64,000 nt of DNA from Xiphydria camelus. Lineage: Eukaryota > Arthropoda > Insecta > Hymenoptera > Xiphydriidae. The position numbers and the translations under genes were made by a program. Shown piece by piece: positions 55,073 through 64,000 of the stretch (position 1 is its first letter; each line of letters begins with the position of its first letter). The notes under the pieces were generated by a model that was not told the origin of the DNA, did no database searches, and saw only the letters and a list, made by a program, of their open reading frames with translations. The stretch lies in the NCBI GenBank assembly GCA_963678675.1, contig OY783196.1, positions 24,840,827 to 24,904,826 of the forward strand, in the 5' to 3' direction.

Positions 55073-56134
55073 CATAAATTGTTAGAGAAGTGAATACGAC
55101 ATGTAAAGAAGAAGCAAGAACTAAGATATCTCCGCTGTTCAATCGTTGCAATGTGATAAATTACTGGTAGCAGTGTTAAACGTTGTATAATTGATAAATA
55201 TCCTCCATTACCGATTAAACGCAAATTTCGCCGCCCCGTATTTCATGTCCATACCTATACGGTACAGGGTGGCTCGCTAATGTAAAGTGCGTATCGAATC
55301 GGGTCATAAATTCCAATTAATCTCCAGCAGGAAATACGCAAACAGAAAAATAGACAGATAAACTATATTTATTGTACCTGCGCATAAAGTGCAGACTCCG
55401 TTTAAGTATACATAACGCCATACGAACGCAGTAATCTCGTAATTGACGTGCTCTTCGATGCCGACGATCGCGAAGAACGAACGAGCAAATGTTTTCACGG
55501 TAATTATAAGCAACTGAAAGAGAGAGAGGGTGCGCAGAAAGAGAGGGAGAGGGAGAACGAACGAAACCCCCTGCCGCACTCGCGTGTTGGCGTCGTGTCA
55601 CGCGAAGCCGCCGCGCGCGCGTGCGGGAGCCACAGCCGCCTATCGAATAGATCTGGCGTGGCGAGATCCGCGGTGGAAGATCGGCAGTCGGTCCTCGTTA
55701 GAGCGCGCTGCGACCGTAGAGCGGACCCGGTAAATCTTCGCATGGAAAGCAGAATCCGAATCAGACCAGTCGACGACTTCTCGCATGCACCTGCTTTCGC
55801 GAGAAACGCGATCGTCGCCTCGGATTTCATCCGTACGCTATAACGTTTCGCAAGTTCGAGCGTATGCGATTATTGCGAGGGTAAATGCTAGAATTCGCGA
55901 TATCTCGTATTACGATCGTGCGATGCGAGGATTCGCGCGGGGTTAAAGTTGATCGATCCTTATTGGGGCCCTGCGCTCGCTGCGGGAAACGCGATCGAGT
56001 ACGGGACGATGCGATGGTGACGAGGAACGCGGATATTTCGTAATCGAATTGTTTCATGGTTCGATATGAAGATACGTGTAGGATAGATGCGTATAGGGGA
56101 GAGTGGGGTAGAACTGGTTGGACTGGTTGGACTG
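55073..56134. other. Mixed DNA with CpG-rich block, no gene seen
   Basis: About 55430-56060 is CpG-rich with GA-rich text near 55515-55560. Open frames of up to 131 codons run through it without coding character. Confidence 0.4.
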
Positions 56135-56400
56135 AGAGAAAAGACATTTGAAAATATAGTAATCAATCCCAGAAAGTGTGAAGAAAAATCTCCGTATAAG
56201 AAATCCAGAAATGCTATGATTCTGAATTAAGTTAAATATCAAGTATACTGTACAGAAATTATTTATATCCGGCATAATGTGACCTGTACTGCGTAATATT
56301 CAAACTCGTTTATAATTACATTACTTCTAGATTTCACTTGAATGTGTTTTCGCCAAACTTCTATAGGGATTAATTGTTATAATTATTTCAAAACCTTTTT
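56135..56400. mobile_element. Inverted-repeat element, copy 2 of 2
   Basis: AAATATAGTAATCAATCCCA and TGATTCTGAATTAAGTTAAA match 53008-53285 in order. The right arm CTATAGGGATTAATTGTTAT pairs with the left arm. Between the two copies, the right arm of one is the best complement of the left arm of the other, which supports a shared palindromic ancestor. Confidence 0.6.
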
Positions 56401-58638
<2,238 letters not shown>

Positions 58639-60190
58639 TGTCGCATCGATATATTCATATATTAAACATCTCGCTTATCCCCCTGGCATAGCCGGAGAGA
58701 TACAGGATATGTTACCGTAATATGGAGCTACGTGAACATTACCTGGTTGCTTCGACACCGTGCGTATTATCATTATATTATTATACGTTAATATCTCTGT
58801 TTCAACATTGTACGACCATTAACTATTTTAGGAACTGCACTGTAAATTGAAATAGATGTTTTCAATTTAATCTTCAAATTTGGAATCAACAGTTCTGAAA
58901 AACATTAGATATTTTAAAAAAGAACTCGTACAGCTTCGTTAAATTTAGATTCGTCACATGGTATTCGTTATTTTGAATCTTACACTTCCAAATTTGTATT
59001 TGAAGTTAATAACACCAAAAAAATTGCCGAAAATATAATTCTCATGGGTTATGGTACGTTAAAGTCTTAAGCTTCAAAGGGACAAACACAATATTACCTA
59101 TATACTTTAAAGTATATGCAAATGTAGTCTTTGGTTATATGAAACCAAATCTCATCGGTATATTGAAATTATTTTGAAATTTGTATGCGAGTGTATTTCA
59201 CCACGTGTGTATAAAAATATGTATAAAAATATGTATGTCGAGTAACCCCATATTACGACAATCCTCCAGGCGAAATTCGATCTCACCGGCGGTATTGCGC
59301 TCCTCCGGTAGTCGCGTTCGGGATTTCTCGAACGCGATCTCCTCGCGCACACAGATCGACGAATGGAGATGATGTCCGCGTGGAGTATTACGCTGTCCTC
59401 CATCGATGTCAGGATTAACCCAAAGAGATTAAAGTGTGGGTTAATGCGAACGGAAATGACTGCGCGCATCCAAGAGATCGAAAGAAAGTGGTTGGTCGTG
59501 TCGCGCGGTCGTATCGAGATCGACAAGATCTTCCGCATTTGCATTTCAGCGAGAAATCTTCGATACACGCTCTCGTCTTCGATTTGATCGGGTTTTTTCA
59601 TTTTAAGGTCATGGTTCGAGGAGAAGTGGATGAATTTCTATAGGTAACTTTCATAACTACAATATTTCGGTCTCGTTTGATGCAATGAATTATAACACGT
59701 ATTTTCCTGCGATAAAATATAAATTAGGGTAGTCTCCACAAAAGGCCGATAACAGCTGATAAACTTCGACATTTTATTTGAAAGACTAACAAAGATAGGA
59801 ACAATTTAATCGTACATCTAATAAATTTATTAGTTTCAGGAATAGGAATTTGCTCACATCGAAGAAAAACCTATTTAAAGTACCTAAAGAAACGTTTAAA
59901 CGGGTCTGTATTGAATTTTAAAAATGCAACAAATTCGTTTGCTTGGAATAGACTTTTATTCAACATAACGGCTACTATTACTTTATATCTACAATAAGAA
60001 AAAAGTTATTGGTGAATTCAAGTACACGTAGCTTTGAATATTCATTAATAAATATTTACTCGATTTAAATGAATATAGATTTATTTTAAATAATATTCAA
60101 TTAAATATGATAATATTTATTTAGATTAAATGAATATGCATTTGAATCAAAAAGATTTACACCCGAAATTTTATTCATAAGGACGTTCTA
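58639..60190. other. Mostly AT-rich DNA, no gene supported
   Basis: A moderately CpG-rich part at about 59260-59590 has a 149-codon minus-strand frame and overlapping plus-strand frames; no splice sites or known family. The text at 60030-60150 is AT-rich and resembles family A weakly. Confidence 0.35.
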
Positions 60191-60243
60191 AATGAGGGAA
60201 AGACCTATTGGATTTAAATAATTCACTAGGTCTTTCCCTCATT
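60191..60243. repeat. 53-bp hairpin AATGAGGGAAAGACCTA
   Basis: AATGAGGGAAAGACCTA pairs perfectly with TAGGTCTTTCCCTCATT around a loop of about 19 AT-rich bases. It has the same size and design as the GGCCAACTT hairpins but a different sequence. No second copy was noticed. Confidence 0.8.
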
Positions 60244-63200
60244 GCCAGAATATTGTAAATCTTCCTCGACATTTATATTATTTTGTATTTATCTAACTAT
60301 ATAAATTATGATGTACACGGTAAATTTTCGGGTATAAATGTATACTATTAAAGTGATACACACGAAATATAAGTATATAAATATCTAGAAAAATTGTTAC
60401 TATGTACTGAGTTTACACATCAGTCATAAAAATTATTCACATGTAGAGCATTTCACACCGTTTTAACTAAGTACTCAAGAGTGAATGTACACCAAAAAAA
60501 CGTCTAAAAAAATCAAGTTATATGTATATACAACAACGCCGCCAAATTACAAACGAGTCCTCTCATAAAGCACGGAGTAACTGTATTATTTTTATTTTTA
60601 TTTTGAAATTTATAGGTGATCCCTTTTAAAAAAAAATACTTTATCTCTCAAACGACTGGGAGTCCCATGATGCGGCTTTATACATTTGCTTTTTATTTGT
60701 CGAGTATGAAGAGAAAAATTTATCGCCGGTAGGACTTGGTACTCAATGATTTCAAGAATAAAAACCAAAATATACGATTACTCTGTTATTTATGAGGGAT
60801 CTTTAATTTGGTAGAATCGTTGTACTTTTGCAATTTGATTTTTAGATATTTTTTAGGAATACGCTCATTTCTTGAGTGGTTGAAGTGACGTGGAATGCCC
60901 CATGTATGTGTACGAGTATATGTCTCTCCTGACGTGCTAAATAGTTTTTCTCCATGTAGTGGCTCTACATATCGTCTCGTACTATTCTGGAATAAACAGC
61001 CACGTTAGTCCCCATATCTCGTCGCGTATTTACTCCACCTTGCGTCATCTTAAACATAACAAGAAGGCGCACTCTGTACCAACCTTAGAAGGCAACCCGT
61101 GTCCCCGTTGATTTTTCCGTACATCGACTACCCGCTGCAGTAGGTTTGTTTGGACACGAGGGAAATATTTATGTAATGCCAACATTGTAAGTCTATACTC
61201 GATACCTGCTTTCGCTTTTTTTAATTTAAGAGGTGATGCAATAGATACGGGCTACCAGAAGATGGCCCCTGGCCATTGTTGTTCAATCACAATACATTGG
61301 CCTATTGGTCAATACCTCACATACTCGTATTTCTACATATGGTTTCTCATTTTGATCCTGTAGGTTTGTGCTCACAACTAGTTAAAGAATTCAGAGATTA
61401 TCTTATCGAATAGCTTGTGCGTGTGATTGATATGATTTTGACAAATGAATTTATCCTGTTAAGTAGTAATTCGATAAGTTTGTCTCCCGTAATGGCACAT
61501 TTGCTATATTATCTCTTAGTCTGGGTTATTGGTTATTATTTCCAGTGATCTTTGGAATTCCTTGCCAAGTATCGATAACCAAGGCTGAATCATTATACTC
61601 TTTCTAATCATAGCTCTCTATATGCGCTCGCTTCACCTCGAGTCTATTGTTCGATGCTAACAGTATTCCTTCTTCTTATTCATCAGTCGATTTGTAGTCC
61701 CTCTAATACATACGCTCTCTGTACTTTATATTACCGTTACGCTATATCCTTCTTATTACTTTATACATGTGTTGTGGTGGCTGTAAAATAACTTTACTGC
61801 TTAAAAATTGAGTGTTCCCTGAACGACTTGATGAAAATTGAGGAAGAAAATGCTATCGATGCATTGAACTACGAAATATTTATATATTTTCTTCAAATTC
61901 TTCTAAGTACCTACTAAAACATTTATGCTCTGCGCAATGATAAACAAAAATATGACATTTTAGTGTTTAAGAAAATCTGAAAAAAATCACAAACAACGAG
62001 ACATAATTGCATAGATTTTAGAAAATAATGATATAATTAAAGTCAGATAGAAACTCCAGTTTCTATTTAATTTTAAAAACGTGATTACCTTGAAACGCAG
62101 TGGAGATATACGAAAAAAATGTAGAATAACTTATTTACGGTAAAAATATTATACAGAGAAACACATTTTGTATGTAAATTTTTCTTCGACAACTGCAATT
62201 CATTTCAAAATAGTCGATTTTGAACTTGCTCCTCAATCAAGGCGTCGATCCCACTTTTACCCTAATTCTTGATTAAGATTTAATAATTAAAATATTAGAA
62301 GCTCAAGTTTGACAAGCCGAATAAAACAATACAAAGTATTATGTAACAACTTGAAAAGAAAAATACGTTAGCTGTTCTTGCACCTGTCTCGATTTTTGGC
62401 CCGCCTCGCCCCACCCATTTCAGTCTATTTCGAAATTTCAATTTTTCACGGGAACTACCTACTTGCGTGCCTTTCAATTAGATCTCACAAACTAGATTGC
62501 GGCAGCTCTTTCGTCGAGCGGGCCTAAAGTAGGAAAGATCTCGACGAAATCCCAACGAAAAGTAATCGTGGCGCAATGCAACGCCACTGCCGCCATTGTT
62601 TTTTGCCCGATTGAACGGCGTCGAATTCTCTCGGGCCCCGATCCACGGAAGATCTAAACGTACACAAGATCGAGAACACGAGGTGAACGAAAGAAAAACT
62701 GGACCTCGATGTCACGCGTCATCGAGTACGATCAGGCACAGGCCACCCCATTGCTCGCGTTCCCGTCGTTTATATACAGGCGTGCTACCGGTTTTATGGA
62801 AAATGGACAAAAATGACTATTTCTAACGGAGAATAGTGAACAGTGAACGGCGTTCGAACGCTATCCAGTACTTTTCAAAAAACTGATAATTCGACTTTTG
62901 CCGCGCAGGTATTCAGGCTCGTAGTGAGGATGCGCCTCATGTTACAATATATAGGGCGATCCTGAATAATGTTTAAAGCTTCCCATTATGCAATAGGGGA
63001 CACGGAGCCAAGGACATTGACAGAGGACACTTAGGGTCGCAGAAGTTGCGAAATGCCTGTTTGTTCCAGAAGTTTCAGTCCGATAGGTAGGCAACCCTAA
63101 CCGAATTAACGCTAACTCGCATGATCCGCGCTCTACTACCCCACAAGGTATGGCGAACTGACCTGAATTGTTGTTTTTGACTGGGTATATACAGCTCTGA

Positions 63201-63360
63201 ATGAGCTATCTACTGAGATTTGTGGAAAAAGTTTCGCGACCCTATGCGTCCTATGTCAATTTACTCACCTCAGTGATTCAGTGGAGAGATTTAAACGTTA
63301 TTCAGGGATAGGCTGTATACATATTAGGCTGTCAGCTATTGACCAATAAGCTGTAGGACT
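60244..63360. other. AT-rich DNA, no gene seen
   Basis: Long AT-rich stretch with only short open frames. A small GC-richer part lies at about 62500-62780. Text around 62930-63300 is of mixed composition and may contain exons too short to recognise, but I can support none. Confidence 0.4.
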
Positions 63361-63660
63361 ATGTCGATTCTGAGCTGTTTGCCAAACACTATTGGAGCGC
63401 AATCTGTAGAATCTGCTACAAGATATCGTCCTCCGGGGCAAACTGAACGCATCAAACAGCAACCGATAAGCGAGGAGCGTATTCTCGTAAGTCGAGTCGA
63501 AGATCCTCGTTGGTACGACGGGAATAACATTTCGGTTGGAAAGCTACCGCATTTCTCTCTCGACCGTTTCGAAACCGTCGATTACGATGAGGAGGCAGAA
63601 TCGCTAAACGTGCTAAATCATCAGAGCTATGAACCATTTTCTCCGGGGCACGAGAGAGAA
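63361..63660 (+). CDS. Candidate coding exon, unrecognised protein
   Basis: An ATG in good context (ACT before it, an in-frame TGA 18 bases upstream) opens exactly 100 codons that end at the strong donor GAA|GTAAAG. The reading continues 14 codons past the donor before a stop. The text (ERILVSRVEDPRWYDGNN, KLPHFSLDRFETVDYDEEAE, NVLNHQSYEPFSPGHERE) is typical of a soluble, partly disordered protein: acidic residues, few hydrophobic runs, no signal peptide or membrane segment. It may be an initiating exon, or an internal exon with an acceptor such as CTGTAG near 63356. The splice phase at its end is zero. It could belong to the same gene as the exon candidates upstream, but no direct link is visible. 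The family is not recognised. Confidence 0.5.
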
Positions 63661-64000
63661 GTAAAGGTCTCGTTAATTAGTTGTGCACTCTCGTTCATGA
63701 AATGAAGTGCTCGTGCTTGTAACTTTGTAGAGCGTGTATGTTAATGAGTCTACTTTCCTACTCGGATGAATTACCTAGAAGGTTACTTGCATGAGTTATG
63801 AACGTCTCATTGTGGAACAATCTGTGCATTTATTCCGTTAGCTGCGTAAAAATATTGAAAACAAGTTCTGATTTTTGTCAAGTGAAAATAAAGGAACCAA
63901 CAGTATAAGCATTGTTTTATAATTGTTACATAATTCGCTCTCAAAGCAGATGTATTTTATTTGTTTATTCGTTTGATTAATACAGCGCTACGTCTGGTTT
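63661..64000. other. Probable start of an intron
   Basis: If the exon above is real this is intron. It is AT-rich and has no repeats that I recognise. Confidence 0.3.

Noticed and set aside
60030..60180. Possible further family A element
   Set aside because: The similarity is limited to AT-rich words, with no CACTGAGAAA end or paired arms.

Overview
This window looks like nuclear DNA of an insect, most likely a hymenopteran and plausibly an ant. The evidence is an alternation of CpG-rich, GC-rich blocks with AT-rich stretches, a decayed mariner transposon, a Helitron end, a piggyBac-type TTAA element, many short palindromic elements flanked by TA, and no operon-like gene packing. The species call is an inference. 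No rRNA, tRNA, CRISPR array or complete protein-coding gene could be supported.

Coding content is sparse. Three plus-strand stretches look like exons: 21274-21358 (start codon, 28 codons plus one base), 49324-49454 (good acceptor and donor) and 63361-63660 (exactly 100 codons before a GTAAAG donor). The first two have compatible splice phases and could belong to one gene with an intron of about 28 kb, in which case much of the window is intron. None of the three is recognised. Two minus-strand open frames may be mobile or captured genes. The one at 14227-14811 has a cysteine pattern like the N-terminal zinc ribbon of IS1595/ISXO2-like (Merlin-type) transposases. The one at 5718-6092 is built of 50-residue repeats. 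A frameshifted frame lies at 22534-22966.

Region by region: 0-6 kb is a dense nest of transposable elements, including an internally deleted mariner (1700-2603) and a three-part nest of palindromic elements (3262-4165). The 6-17 kb part is mostly CpG-rich blocks plus a cluster of palindromic elements at 10.6-12.2 kb. The 17.2-19.3 kb part is a dispersed repeat carrying three insertions, whose uninterrupted relative lies at 43.5-44.2 kb. The 19.3-22.1 kb part is the strongest CpG-rich block and carries the first candidate exon. From 22 to 32 kb there are more repeats, and from 32 to 34.6 kb another large CpG-rich block. The 37-45 kb part holds many palindromic elements, including two palindromes lying side by side at 39409-40010. 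From 45 to 64 kb CpG-rich blocks alternate with elements and the last two exon candidates.

The most notable unexplained signal is a family of short hairpins with a GGCCAACTT-type arm. Eight copies are recognisable (9.4, 31.4, 31.6, 32.0, 39.4, 39.7, 50.7 and 54.4 kb), and in two of them both arms carry matching changes that keep the stem paired. A second signal is the frequent heptamer TACCTAC/GTAGGTA throughout the window. Most of the long GC-rich open frames appear to be stop-poor noise and were left out.
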